Positions 13,984-21,351 of a stretch of DNA of 21,351 nucleotides are shown piece after piece. A program made the translations under genes and the position numbers. The notes beneath the pieces are model-generated. The model was given only the letters and a program-made list of their open reading frames with translations. It did no database searches and was not told where the DNA came from. The number at the start of each line of letters is the position of its first letter. Position 1 is the stretch's first letter. The stretch lies in contig UQWA01000037.1 in the NCBI GenBank assembly GCA_900544685.1, forward strand, positions 1 to 21,351, in the 5' to 3' direction. The stretch comes from an uncultured Lachnospiraceae bacterium. Its GTDB lineage: Bacteria; Bacillota; Clostridia; Lachnospirales; Lachnospiraceae.

Positions 13984-14976
13984 ATGAATTTAAAAGGACG
14001 TAATTTTTTAACACTGAAAGACTTTACACCAGAAGAGATCACGTATATGCTGGATCTGGCAGCAGATCTGAAGGATAAGAAAAAGAAGGGCATTCCGGTA
14101 GATCATTATAGAGGAAAGAATGTGGCACTGATTTTTGAAAAGACCAGCACCCGTACTCGCTGTGCATTTGAAGTGGCAGCTCACGATCTTGGAATGGGCT
14201 GCACTTATCTGGATCCGACCGGCTCACAGATTGGTAAAAAGGAAAGCATTGCCGATACAGCACGTGTACTTGGCAGGATGTTTGAAGGGATTGAATACCG
14301 TGGATACGGTCAGGAGATCGTGGAAGAACTGGCAAAATATGCCGGTGTTCCGGTATGGAATGGATTGACCAATGAATATCATCCGACCCAGATGCTGGCA
14401 GATATGCTGACCATTCGGGAGCATTTTGGAGATCTGAAGGGAAGAAAGCTGGTATATATGGGAGATGCCAGATACAATATGGGTAATTCTCTGATGATCG
14501 TCTGCGCAAAACTGGGACTTCATTTTGTTGCATGCACTACAAAAGAATACTTCCCAAATGAAGAGCTGGTAGAGACATGCAAAGGATATGCAAAAGAATC
14601 CGGAGCAACCATTACACTGACGGAAGATGTGAAGACAGGAACCAGGGATGCAGATGTGATCTACACCGATGTATGGGTATCTATGGGTGAACCGGATGAA
14701 GTATGGGAGAAGCGTATCAAGGATCTTTCCCCATACAGAGTAACAAAAGAAGTCATGGAAAATGCAGGAGAAAAAGCAATTTTCCTCCACTGTCTGCCGG
14801 CATTCCATGATCTGAAGACCAAGATTGGCAAGCAAATGGGAGAAAAATACGGACTGACTGAAATGGAAGTTACAGATGAAGTATTTGAATCTGCGCAGTC
14901 TAAGGTATTTGATGAGGCAGAGAACAGAATGCACACTATCAAAGCAGTTATGGCAGCAACGTTGGGAGAACAGTAG
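13984..14976 (+). CDS. argF: Ornithine carbamoyltransferase
   Basis: A cytosolic enzyme of 330 residues, of normal length, joining ornithine and carbamoyl phosphate to citrulline in arginine synthesis. The carbamoyl-phosphate loop STRTR is at 55-59, HPTQ at 133-136, the ornithine-binding DVWVSMG at 229-235, and the HCLP motif at 269-272 (HCLPAFHD). No arginine deiminase or carbamate kinase gene is nearby, so an anabolic role (argF) is more likely than catabolic arcB, although sequence alone does not settle it. It stands apart from other arg genes, 29 bp after the SPFH gene and 5 bp before birA. GAAGG lies before the ATG at a slightly long distance. No ARG box is obvious just upstream. Confidence 0.95.
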   Translation: MNLKGRNFLTLKDFTPEEITYMLDLAADLKDKKKKGIPVDHYRGKNVALIFEKTSTRTRCAFEVAAHDLGMGCTYLDPTGSQIGKKESIADTARVLGRMFEGIEYRGYGQEIVEELAKYAGVPVWNGLTNEYHPTQMLADMLTIREHFGDLKGRKLVYMGDARYNMGNSLMIVCAKLGLHFVACTTKEYFPNEELVETCKGYAKESGATITLTEDVKTGTRDADVIYTDVWVSMGEPDEVWEKRIKDLSPYRVTKEVMENAGEKAIFLHCLPAFHDLKTKIGKQMGEKYGLTEMEVTDEVFESAQSKVFDEAENRMHTIKAVMAATLGEQ

Positions 14977-14981
14977 GAAGT

Positions 14982-15962
14982 ATGAAGAGTGAAATTCTCA
15001 GTGTCCTCCGTAATGCGGAAGGCTATATATCTGGACAGGAGCTCTGCGAACGGTTTGGTGTCAGCAGGACTGCAGTCTGGAAGGGTATCAATCAGTTAAA
15101 AAATGAAGGATATCAGATTGAGGCGGTACAGAATAAAGGGTACCGCCTTTGCGGGTATCCGGAGAGCATTTCCAAAATCGAACTGGAAAGTCGGATGCAC
15201 ACCAAATGGGCAGGACAGAATCTGATCTGTCTGGACAGTATTGACTCTACCAACGATTATATTAAGAAGCTGGCTGAGGAAGGCGCACCTCACGGGACAT
15301 TGGCCGTAGCGGATTATCAGTCCGGAGGAAAAGGCAGAAGAGGACGGAGATGGGTGACACCACATGGTTCTGCTATTGCCATGAGTATACTGGTACGCCC
15401 GAAGCTGGCCCCGGAAAAGGCATCTATGATGACGCTGGTGGCAGGCATGGCAGTAGCAAAAAGCGTAAAAGAAGTTACAGGATTGGACGTGAAGATTAAA
15501 TGGCCAAATGATGTGGTCATCAACGGCCGGAAGATCTCAGGAACGCTGACAGAGATGAGTATGGAACTTGGAGCTATTCACTATATTGTGATTGGAACCG
15601 GAATCAATGCCAATGTGACAGAATTCCCGGAAGAGATTAAGGACATTGCAACGTCTCTGATCCTGGAAAAAGGAGAAAAAGTAGACAGGGCAGCCATTAT
15701 CTGTGCCCATATGGAAGCCTTTGAAGACTTCTATGACCGTTTCATGGAATATGGAGATATGACATTATTGAAGGAAGACTATCAGGAGCTTTTGGCGAAT
15801 CAGAATCAGCAGGTGCGTGTTCTGGAACCAGGCAATGAATACACGGGAATCGCCCGTGGTATTGATGAACTGGGACAACTCCTGGTAGAAAAAGAAGATG
15901 GCAGCATCGTAAAGGTCTATGCCGGAGAAGTGTCTGTCAGAGGAATTTATAACTACGTTTAA
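14982..15962 (+). CDS. birA: Biotin-[acetyl-CoA-carboxylase] ligase / biotin repressor
   Basis: A bifunctional BirA of 326 residues. Residues 1-60 are a winged helix (ISGQELCERFGVSRTAVWKG), so this form can bind DNA and repress biotin genes. Residues about 75-270 are the ligase domain with GKGRRGR (116-122, the biotinyl-AMP loop), KWPNDV (173-178) and the conserved Lys184. The remainder is the small C-terminal SH3-like domain. It activates biotin with ATP and attaches it to the carrier protein of biotin-dependent carboxylases. It begins 5 bp after the argF stop and is followed 11 bp later by a small conserved gene, all on the same strand. No bio genes and no biotin operator-like long dyad are seen in the window. 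Confidence 0.94.
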   Translation: MKSEILSVLRNAEGYISGQELCERFGVSRTAVWKGINQLKNEGYQIEAVQNKGYRLCGYPESISKIELESRMHTKWAGQNLICLDSIDSTNDYIKKLAEEGAPHGTLAVADYQSGGKGRRGRRWVTPHGSAIAMSILVRPKLAPEKASMMTLVAGMAVAKSVKEVTGLDVKIKWPNDVVINGRKISGTLTEMSMELGAIHYIVIGTGINANVTEFPEEIKDIATSLILEKGEKVDRAAIICAHMEAFEDFYDRFMEYGDMTLLKEDYQELLANQNQQVRVLEPGNEYTGIARGIDELGQLLVEKEDGSIVKVYAGEVSVRGIYNYV

Positions 15963-15973
15963 GAGGATATACA

Positions 15974-16333
15974 ATGGATCAGAAAAAAGAAAAAACTGTA
16001 CTCTGCGGGGCCAGTGCCTATACAGAAAAGTACTATTTAAATGATGAATTTCAGGCACTGCCGGATGCGGTCAAAGACGAACTGAAGATTATGTGTGTGC
16101 TCTATACCAATGATGTGGGCGGAGTGCTGACACTGGAGTTTAGTGAGGACGGAGAACTCTGTTTTCATACAGAGGCAGAAGAGAACGACTTCAGCTATGA
16201 TGAGATCGGAAGTGTGCTGAAGATCCGGGAATTACAGAGAACCAAGGTGAAACTCCTGGAGTCTCTGGAACTGTATTACAAAGTAGCCATTCTGGGGATA
16301 GATGCATCCACTATGGCAATGGATGAGGAGTAA
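15974..16333 (+). CDS. Small conserved protein of unknown function (possibly DUF6145)
   Basis: A 119-residue soluble acidic protein with no signal peptide or membrane segment. I do not recognise a catalytic motif. The start ALCGASAY-like segment (LCGASAYTEKYYLNDEF, about 11-27) is followed by LPDAVKDELKIMCVLYTNDVGG, a strand-rich middle and a C-terminal helix (KVKLLESLELYYKVAILG). I think it corresponds to a short Lachnospiraceae family (DUF6145), from memory only. It sits 11 bp after birA and 3 bp before dusB, with AGAGGATA before its ATG, so it is firmly in the operon. The conserved position between birA and dusB might indicate a shared role in translation or metabolism, but there is no direct evidence. 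Confidence 0.75.
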   Translation: MDQKKEKTVLCGASAYTEKYYLNDEFQALPDAVKDELKIMCVLYTNDVGGVLTLEFSEDGELCFHTEAEENDFSYDEIGSVLKIRELQRTKVKLLESLELYYKVAILGIDASTMAMDEE

Positions 16334-16336
16334 CAG

Positions 16337-17326
16337 ATGGAACCAAAGGAATTAAAGATTGGAAATGTCAGACTGGAAAATCCTTATATATTGGCTCCTA
16401 TGGCAGGTGTAACAGACCTGCCTTTTCGTTTGTTATGCAAAGAGATGGGAGCAGGGCTGATCTGTATGGAGATGGTTAGTGCAAAAGCAATATCTTTCCA
16501 TAATAAAAATACAGAAAAGCTAATGGAGATCGAGGAACAGGAACGACCGGTTTCCATGCAGCTCTTTGGCAGTGATCCGGATCTGATTGCAGAGATGGCA
16601 GCACAGATCGAGGAACGTCCCTTTGATATTCTGGATCTGAATATGGGATGTCCGGTGCCGAAGGTGGTAAATAACGGAGAAGGATCTGCATTGATGAAGA
16701 ATCCACATCTGGCTGCGGAGATTGTGAGAAAAACATCCAGAGCAATCCAGAAGCCCCTGACAGTCAAGATCCGAAAAGGATTTGATGAGGAGCATGTGAA
16801 TGCAGTGGAGATGGCAAAATATCTGGAGGATGCCGGAGCGGCAGCAATTGCTGTACATGGACGTACCAGAGAGCAATATTATGCGGGAAAAGCGGACTGG
16901 GAGATTATTCGTCAGGTAAAAGAAGCAGTCAGCGTACCGGTAATCGGAAACGGAGATGTGTCAGATCCCATATCTGCTCACAAAATGATGGAAAAAACCG
17001 GATGCGATGGTGTGATGATAGGTCGGGCAAGCCGGGGAAATCCATGGATATTCCGACAGCTTGTGGAATATGATAAAACAGGAGTGCTTTTGGAGAAACC
17101 GGATGTGGCTGAATTAAAATCCATGATTCTGCGCCATGCCAGACTGCAGCTACAGTATAAGGGCGAATATACCGGAATCCGGGAGATGCGTAAGCATGTG
17201 GCATGGTATACAGCCGGTTATCCACACAGCGCGGCAATCCGCAGAAGAGTAAATGAAATAGAGACAATAGGGCAGTTAGAAGAAATGCTGGAGAGTATAC
17301 CTGCAGCAGGAGGGCAAAATCTGTAA
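16337..17326 (+). CDS. dusB: tRNA-dihydrouridine synthase (DusB-like)
   Basis: A flavoprotein TIM-barrel enzyme of 329 residues that reduces specific uridines in the tRNA D-loop using NADPH. The family motifs are intact: APMAGVTD at 20-27 (FMN binding), NMGCPVPK at 102-109 with catalytic Cys105, KIRKGFD at 144-150, HGRTREQ at 174-180, GNGDVSD at 204-210 and GRASRGNPW at 229-237. The length and motifs fit the bacterial DusB group. The start is 3 bp after the preceding stop, and the GAGGAG at the end of that gene serves as ribosome binding site. It closes the nfeD-to-dusB group. No hairpin terminator is visible behind it; transcription may continue into greA, which has its own strong promoter. 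Confidence 0.94.
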   Translation: MEPKELKIGNVRLENPYILAPMAGVTDLPFRLLCKEMGAGLICMEMVSAKAISFHNKNTEKLMEIEEQERPVSMQLFGSDPDLIAEMAAQIEERPFDILDLNMGCPVPKVVNNGEGSALMKNPHLAAEIVRKTSRAIQKPLTVKIRKGFDEEHVNAVEMAKYLEDAGAAAIAVHGRTREQYYAGKADWEIIRQVKEAVSVPVIGNGDVSDPISAHKMMEKTGCDGVMIGRASRGNPWIFRQLVEYDKTGVLLEKPDVAELKSMILRHARLQLQYKGEYTGIREMRKHVAWYTAGYPHSAAIRRRVNEIETIGQLEEMLESIPAAGGQNL

Positions 17327-17371
17327 TCAGGGTCCGCAAAGCGTGAAATAACGGTGAAAATCAACATTTTC

Positions 17372-17400
17372 TTGACATGATCGGTCTGGAATATTATAAT
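17372..17400 (+). promoter_or_regulatory. Perfect-consensus promoter of greA-lysS
   Basis: TTGACA (17372-17377), exactly 17 bp, TATAAT (17395-17400). Start near 17407, leaving a leader of about 75 nt. It is the only fully consensus sigma-A promoter in the window and should be very active. Confidence 0.92.
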
Positions 17401-17481
17401 ATTATGACTGATTAGGTAAACTTACGTAAATTATAAGCCAAAAGGCATAAAAATATTAGATTTTGAGAGGTGCAAATTATC

Positions 17482-17964
17482 ATGGAAGCAAAGAAAAATT
17501 TATTAACCTATACAGGTTTGAAGGCACTGGAAGACGAGATGGAAGATCTGAAGCTGAACAGACGTAAGGAAGTTTCACAGAAGATCAAAGAAGCAAGAGA
17601 ACAGGGAGACCTTTCCGAGAATGCAGAGTACGACGCAGCAAAAGACGAGCAGCGTGATATCGAAGCCAGAATCGAAGAAATTGAGAAAATCTTAAAGAAT
17701 GCAGAGGTCGTAGTAGAAGATGATGTGGATTCTGACAAGATCAACGTTGGATGCACTGTTAAATTATACGATGAAGAATTCGAAGAAGAGATCGAATACA
17801 AGATTGTAGGCTCTACAGAAGCTAACAGCCTGCAGGGAAAAATCTCCAATGAGTCACCGGTTGGAAAAGCACTGATCGGTGCATCCGTAGGACAGGAAAT
17901 TGAAGTAGAGACTCAGGTAGGTATTATCAAGTACAAAGTTCTTGGTATTGAAAGATCCTTATAA
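17482..17964 (+). CDS. greA: Transcription elongation factor GreA
   Basis: A 160-residue GreA, of usual length. It enters the RNA polymerase secondary channel and stimulates cleavage of backtracked RNA. Residues 1-77 form the antiparallel coiled coil, with the acidic tip D43 and E46 in EQGDLSENAEYDAAK. Residues about 80-160 are the FKBP-like C-terminal domain, with SPVGKALIGASVGQEIEV. The open frame extends 4 codons to a GTG at 17470, but GAGAGG ends at 17470, so the ATG at 17482 with an 11-nt spacing is chosen. lysS follows 103 bp later without a terminator, a common greA-lysS pairing in Firmicutes. Confidence 0.96.
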   Translation: MEAKKNLLTYTGLKALEDEMEDLKLNRRKEVSQKIKEAREQGDLSENAEYDAAKDEQRDIEARIEEIEKILKNAEVVVEDDVDSDKINVGCTVKLYDEEFEEEIEYKIVGSTEANSLQGKISNESPVGKALIGASVGQEIEVETQVGIIKYKVLGIERSL

Positions 17965-18067
17965 CAGATGGAAGAAATGAGACGATAATGGCAGGCTTGA
18001 AACTGTCTGGTTATAGAAAAAACAGTGGACAGGAATTCAGGCAGGAATAACACAGGAGGAATGAGAA

Positions 18068-20134
18068 TTGGCACAGGGAAATAAGAAACAGGGAAACGGT
18101 CAGGAAATGGATGTGAACAAGCTCAGACAGGTTCGCCGTGATAAGCTGGCAGAGCTGCAGGCTATGGGTAAAGACCCGTTCCAGATTACAAAATTTGATC
18201 AGACACATCATTCAGCAGATGTGAAGGATCTTTACTATGCACACGAAGCTCAGATCCTGGCAGGCAGAACCACACCTTCTGTAGAAGGTATGGATGAAGC
18301 ACAGGCCAGACAGGTTCTGAACGATGATTATAATGAAAGAAGAGCAATCATGGATGCACAGCCGATTCATGTATCCATTGCCGGACGTATGATGTTCAAG
18401 CGTGTCATGGGTAAAGCTTCTTTCTGTAACATTCAGGATTTAAAGGGCAATATTCAGGTATACGTTTCAAGGGATGCCATCGGTGAAGAGTCTTATGCAG
18501 AGTTCAAGAAGTCTGATATCGGTGATATCTATGGCGTAAAAGGATATGCATTCCGTACCAAGACAGGGGAGATTTCTGTTCATGCAACAGAAATGATTCT
18601 GATGGCAAAATCGCTTCAGATTCTTCCGGAAAAGTTCCACGGACTGACCAACACTGATATGCGCTATCGTCAGAGATATGTGGATCTGATCATGAGCCCG
18701 GAATCCAAAGAAGTATTTCTGAAGCGTTCTCAGATCATCAAAGAGATCCGTAAGTTCCTGGATGGAAGAAACTTCATCGAAGTAGAGACACCTACTCTGG
18801 TAAGTAATGCAGGTGGTGCAGCGGCAAGACCATTTGAAACCCATTACAATGCACTGAACGAAGATGTAAAGCTTCGTATTTCTCTGGAGCTTTATCTGAA
18901 GAGACTGATCGTTGGAGGCATGGAAAGAGTCTTCGAAATCGGTCGTGTATACCGTAACGAAGGTGTAGATACCCGCCACAACCCAGAATTTACACTGATG
19001 GAATTATATCAGGCATATACAGATTACGAAGGTATGATGGAACTGACAGAATCCATGTTCCGTTACCTGGCAGAGACAGTACTTGGAAGCAGCAAGTTTA
19101 CTTACAATGGCATCGAGATCGACTTTGGTAAACCATTCGAACGTCTCACTATGAACGATGCAATTAGGAAATACGCAGGTGTAGACTTCGATACGATTAA
19201 GACAGACGAAGAAGCGAAAGCACTGGCAAAAGATCGTGGTATTGAATTTGAAGAACGTCACACCAAGGGTGATATCATCAATCTGTTCTTCGAAGAGTTC
19301 TGTGAAGAAAACCTGATCCAGCCTACCTTTATCATGGATCATCCGCTGGCAATCTCTCCACTGACTAAGAAGAAACCAAACGATCCGGAAAAGGTAGAAC
19401 GTTTCGAACTGTTCATTAATACCTGGGAAATGTGTAACGCATACTCCGAGCTGAACGACCCAATTGATCAAAGAGAGCGTTTTGCACAGCAGGATAAGAA
19501 TGCAGAAGCTGGTGACGAAGAAGCACAGCATACGGATGAAGATTTCTTGAATGCTCTGGAGATCGGTATGCCGCCAACAGGTGGTATCGGATACGGTATT
19601 GATCGTCTGGTAATGCTTCTGACAGACAGCCAGGCAATCCGTGACGTACTTCTGTTCCCGACAATGAAGTCACAGGGGGCAGCAAAGAACGAAGCAAACA
19701 ATGCTGTACAGGCTGGTACAGCTGCTCCTGCAGAGGAAGAAAAGCCTGCTGAAAAGATCGATTTTTCCAAGGTAAAGATCGAGCCGCTGTTCACAGAATA
19801 TGTGGATTTTGATACTTTCAGCAAGTCAGATTTCAGAGCTGTAAAGGTAAAAGAGTGTGTTGCAGTACCGAAATCCAAGAAGCTCCTGCAGTTCACTCTG
19901 GACGATGGAACAGGCGTAGATCGTACGATTTTAAGCGGAATTCACGCATTCTATGAGCCGGAAGAACTGGTTGGAAAGACACTGATTGCGATCACAAATC
20001 TTCCACCACGTAAGATGATGGGAATTGATTCCTGTGGTATGTTACTGAGTGCAATTCACGAAGAAGAGGGCGAAGAAAAACTTCATCTTCTGATGGTTGA
20101 TGACCACATTCCGGCAGGTGCAAAGCTCTATTAA
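18068..20134 (+). CDS. lysS: Lysyl-tRNA synthetase (class II) with extra C-terminal tRNA-binding domain
   Basis: Cytosolic enzyme that charges tRNA-Lys. Residues about 55-160 are the anticodon-binding OB fold and about 175-535 the class II catalytic core. Motif 1 lies in FIEVETPTLVSNAGGAAARP, motif 2 in FEIGRVYRNEGVDTRHNPEF, and motif 3 in GIGYGIDRLVMLLTD. A typical LysRS ends near 500 residues; here a linker rich in Ala/Glu/Pro (about 536-570) joins a further 118-residue EMAPII/Trbp-type OB domain (571-688), like that at the C-terminus of MetRS. It should add non-specific tRNA affinity. The start is TTG at 18068 with AGGAGGA 7 nt upstream; the nearby ATG at 18061 is out of frame. It ends the greA-lysS unit. 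Confidence 0.95.
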   Translation: MAQGNKKQGNGQEMDVNKLRQVRRDKLAELQAMGKDPFQITKFDQTHHSADVKDLYYAHEAQILAGRTTPSVEGMDEAQARQVLNDDYNERRAIMDAQPIHVSIAGRMMFKRVMGKASFCNIQDLKGNIQVYVSRDAIGEESYAEFKKSDIGDIYGVKGYAFRTKTGEISVHATEMILMAKSLQILPEKFHGLTNTDMRYRQRYVDLIMSPESKEVFLKRSQIIKEIRKFLDGRNFIEVETPTLVSNAGGAAARPFETHYNALNEDVKLRISLELYLKRLIVGGMERVFEIGRVYRNEGVDTRHNPEFTLMELYQAYTDYEGMMELTESMFRYLAETVLGSSKFTYNGIEIDFGKPFERLTMNDAIRKYAGVDFDTIKTDEEAKALAKDRGIEFEERHTKGDIINLFFEEFCEENLIQPTFIMDHPLAISPLTKKKPNDPEKVERFELFINTWEMCNAYSELNDPIDQRERFAQQDKNAEAGDEEAQHTDEDFLNALEIGMPPTGGIGYGIDRLVMLLTDSQAIRDVLLFPTMKSQGAAKNEANNAVQAGTAAPAEEEKPAEKIDFSKVKIEPLFTEYVDFDTFSKSDFRAVKVKECVAVPKSKKLLQFTLDDGTGVDRTILSGIHAFYEPEELVGKTLIAITNLPPRKMMGIDSCGMLLSAIHEEEGEEKLHLLMVDDHIPAGAKLY

Positions 20135-20137
20135 GAT

Positions 20138-20230
20138 GATGTAAAGATGTACCGTTTTACCAAATAGACGGGACGTACTTCATTTGATAAAAAACTGAAA
20201 AAACAGCGATTTACATCAAACTTACATCAA
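20138..20230 (+). repeat. Inverted GATGTA/TACATC repeats downstream of lysS
   Basis: GATGTA occurs twice at 20138 and 20145, just after the lysS stop. TTACATCAA occurs twice as an 11-bp-spaced direct repeat at 20211-20219 and 20222-20230, in inverted orientation to the first pair. The spacing of the right pair, about one helical turn, would suit protein binding. The 148 bp between lysS and the terminator at 20283 contain nothing else that I can name. Confidence 0.4.
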
Positions 20231-20282
20231 TTGATGCAGAAATCGGTGCAAGCAAGAAAAAATCGCATAATTAGCAGAATGA

Positions 20283-20316
20283 ATGGGCAGTCCTGAAATC
20301 GGGATTGCCCATTTTT
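20283..20316 (+). terminator. Intrinsic terminator after lysS
   Basis: A 13-bp stem, 20283-20295 with 20300-20312 (two G-U pairs), AAAT loop and T5 tract. It lies 148 bp after the lysS stop and directly before the MerR promoter. Confidence 0.9.
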
Positions 20317-20336
20317 AGAAGAAAGACGAAAAACTC

Positions 20337-20367
20337 TTGACCTGCACGCAGCGTATACGCTTATACT
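20337..20367 (+). promoter_or_regulatory. MerR-type promoter with 19-bp spacer and palindromic operator
   Basis: TTGACC (20337-20342) and TATACT (20362-20367) are separated by 19 bp instead of 17. The spacer holds a perfect 12-bp palindrome, AGCGTATACGCT, at 20350-20361. An over-long spacer centred on a dyad is the hallmark of promoters that MerR-family proteins activate by twisting the DNA. The gene behind it encodes such a protein, so autoregulation is expected. Confidence 0.85.
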
Positions 20368-20397
20368 ATCAACATAAATCATAAGGAGGTGCATCTG

Positions 20398-21282
20398 ATG
20401 TTATTAAATGAAATTATAAATGAGGTTGGAATGACAAAGCGTGCAGTTAAGTATTATGAAGAAAAAGGATTGCTGTCAGTGGATAAAGATAACAATGGTT
20501 ATCGTAACTATACTGCACAAGATGTTGAAACTTTAAAAAAGATTTCAGTATATAGAAAACTCGGTATTAGTATTAAAGACATACAGAGCCTTTTGGAAAC
20601 TGGCGACAAAAGTATTCTTCTTCGTATTTATCAAGAAAAAGTGCAGGAAAAAGTTTTAAAAGACTCAGAACTTGAAGCTTTGGAGCAATTTATAGATGAT
20701 GGTGACGCAGACAAAGCAAATGAGGCACTTGATTATCAAACCGTTGAAAATGCAATTGAGTCTTTGCTACCGGGAAAAGAATGGGGAGATTATTTTAAGA
20801 GTCATTTCAAACCATTTCTTGATGTAAGGTTGAAGACTCTGGAACAGAAGCAAGCACTACAAAACATATTAGAATATTGCGATGAAACGATATTGAAAGT
20901 TCCTTTTATTATGGGAATAGGTGCGAAGATGATAGGTGGGATTGCTCAAGAAACCAGAACCGCAGATGAGATGATAGCCTATTATCGTGATATGAGTGAA
21001 AGCGAATATGAAAGACTAAAAGAAAAAGTATGGAAAGGTGCTAAAATGAAAAACGGTATAATGAAATACCATCCGGCATTTATTGCACAGAGAAAAATGC
21101 AGAAAGAGTTACAAAATAAAGGCTATAACGATATATTCATTCCTAATTTGATGGTTCTGTCTCCAACGTATGCAGAATATAAGAAAGCGTTAGATAATGT
21201 GAACAATAGAATGTGTAGAGAACTTGGACTGTATTATGATAGCAATTACAATTTAGTTATTAAAAAAGATAATTCTAAGTAA
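20398..21282 (+). CDS. MerR-family transcriptional regulator with an unassigned C-terminal domain
   Basis: A 294-residue regulator. Residues 1-70 are the MerR winged helix (EVGMTKRAVKYYEEKGLL and a GYRNY wing), followed by a dimerisation helix to about 100. The remaining 190 residues are much longer than a plain MerR protein and should sense a ligand. They are predominantly helical, with HPAFIAQRKM and FIPNLMVLSPTY segments. I do not recognise a GyrI-like, B12-binding or TipAS domain. The open frame extends to GTG at 20389, but AAGGAGG (20383-20389) overlaps it, so the ATG at 20398 with an 8-nt spacing is correct. The gene is more AT-rich than its neighbours and uses AAA, AAT and ATA codons freely, suggesting acquisition. 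Its target genes may lie beyond the window; none follow in the last 69 bp. Confidence 0.85.
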   Translation: MLLNEIINEVGMTKRAVKYYEEKGLLSVDKDNNGYRNYTAQDVETLKKISVYRKLGISIKDIQSLLETGDKSILLRIYQEKVQEKVLKDSELEALEQFIDDGDADKANEALDYQTVENAIESLLPGKEWGDYFKSHFKPFLDVRLKTLEQKQALQNILEYCDETILKVPFIMGIGAKMIGGIAQETRTADEMIAYYRDMSESEYERLKEKVWKGAKMKNGIMKYHPAFIAQRKMQKELQNKGYNDIFIPNLMVLSPTYAEYKKALDNVNNRMCRELGLYYDSNYNLVIKKDNSK

Positions 21283-21351
21283 AAGTTAAACGTAAGCGAG
21301 CCTGTGAAAAAATCTCTGTAAAATAAACAACATTAAGGTCTTCTATGATAA

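Noticed and set aside
18061..18070. ATG at 18061 as the lysS start
   Set aside because: It is out of frame with lysS. The TTG at 18068 has the right frame and a 7-nt spacing from AGGAGGA.

Overview
The window looks like a chromosomal segment of a Gram-positive, moderate-GC anaerobe of the class Clostridia, most likely family Lachnospiraceae. The basis is the Firmicutes-style gene set, AGGAGG ribosome binding sites, intrinsic terminators with U-tracts, and the relatedness suggested by the proteins themselves (PfkA with an IDLD active site, LysRS with a C-terminal tRNA-binding domain). No genus can be fixed from sequence alone. Most of it is housekeeping DNA. I see no prophage, CRISPR array or intact transposon.

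Positions 1-3132 hold a leftward folate operon: folE, an HD-domain hydrolase gene, folP and a folB-folK fusion. It starts at a good promoter (3104-3132) and has a leader of about 300 nt. That leader carries a tetrahydrofolate (THF) riboswitch aptamer (2941-3037, minus strand). Downstream is a chain of mutually exclusive helices that can form a terminator and can also mask or free the folE ribosome binding site. No folQ-type Nudix gene is present, so the HD protein is a candidate for the missing dephosphorylation step. Two GC-rich hairpins lie at the extreme left edge.

Positions 3182-5630 run rightward: tRNA-Gln(CUG) with its own promoter and terminator, an acyl-ACP thioesterase, a CvfB-like S1-domain RNA-binding protein, and a small HPr-like protein behind a structured leader, closed by a very strong terminator. 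Positions 5629-10974 hold dnaE, pfkA and a SpoU-class RNA 2'-O-methyltransferase, closed by another terminator. Positions 10993-12529 are a single-gene unit with a consensus promoter: a secreted cell-wall hydrolase with two SH3 domains, a hexapeptide-repeat stalk and a SleB-type catalytic domain.

Positions 12538-17326 are a tightly packed cluster: an NfeD-like membrane protein, an SPFH/band-7 protein, argF, birA, a small conserved protein and dusB. The SPFH and NfeD proteins are probable partners. Positions 17372-20316 are greA and lysS behind a perfect-consensus promoter and closed by a terminator. LysRS carries an extra C-terminal EMAPII/Trbp-type tRNA-binding domain.

From 20337 to the end is a more AT-rich unit that looks like a later arrival: a MerR-family regulator whose promoter has the diagnostic 19-bp spacer with a perfect 12-bp palindrome inside it. 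The most informative features are the folate leader, the HD protein in the folate operon, the LysRS fusion and the MerR operator.
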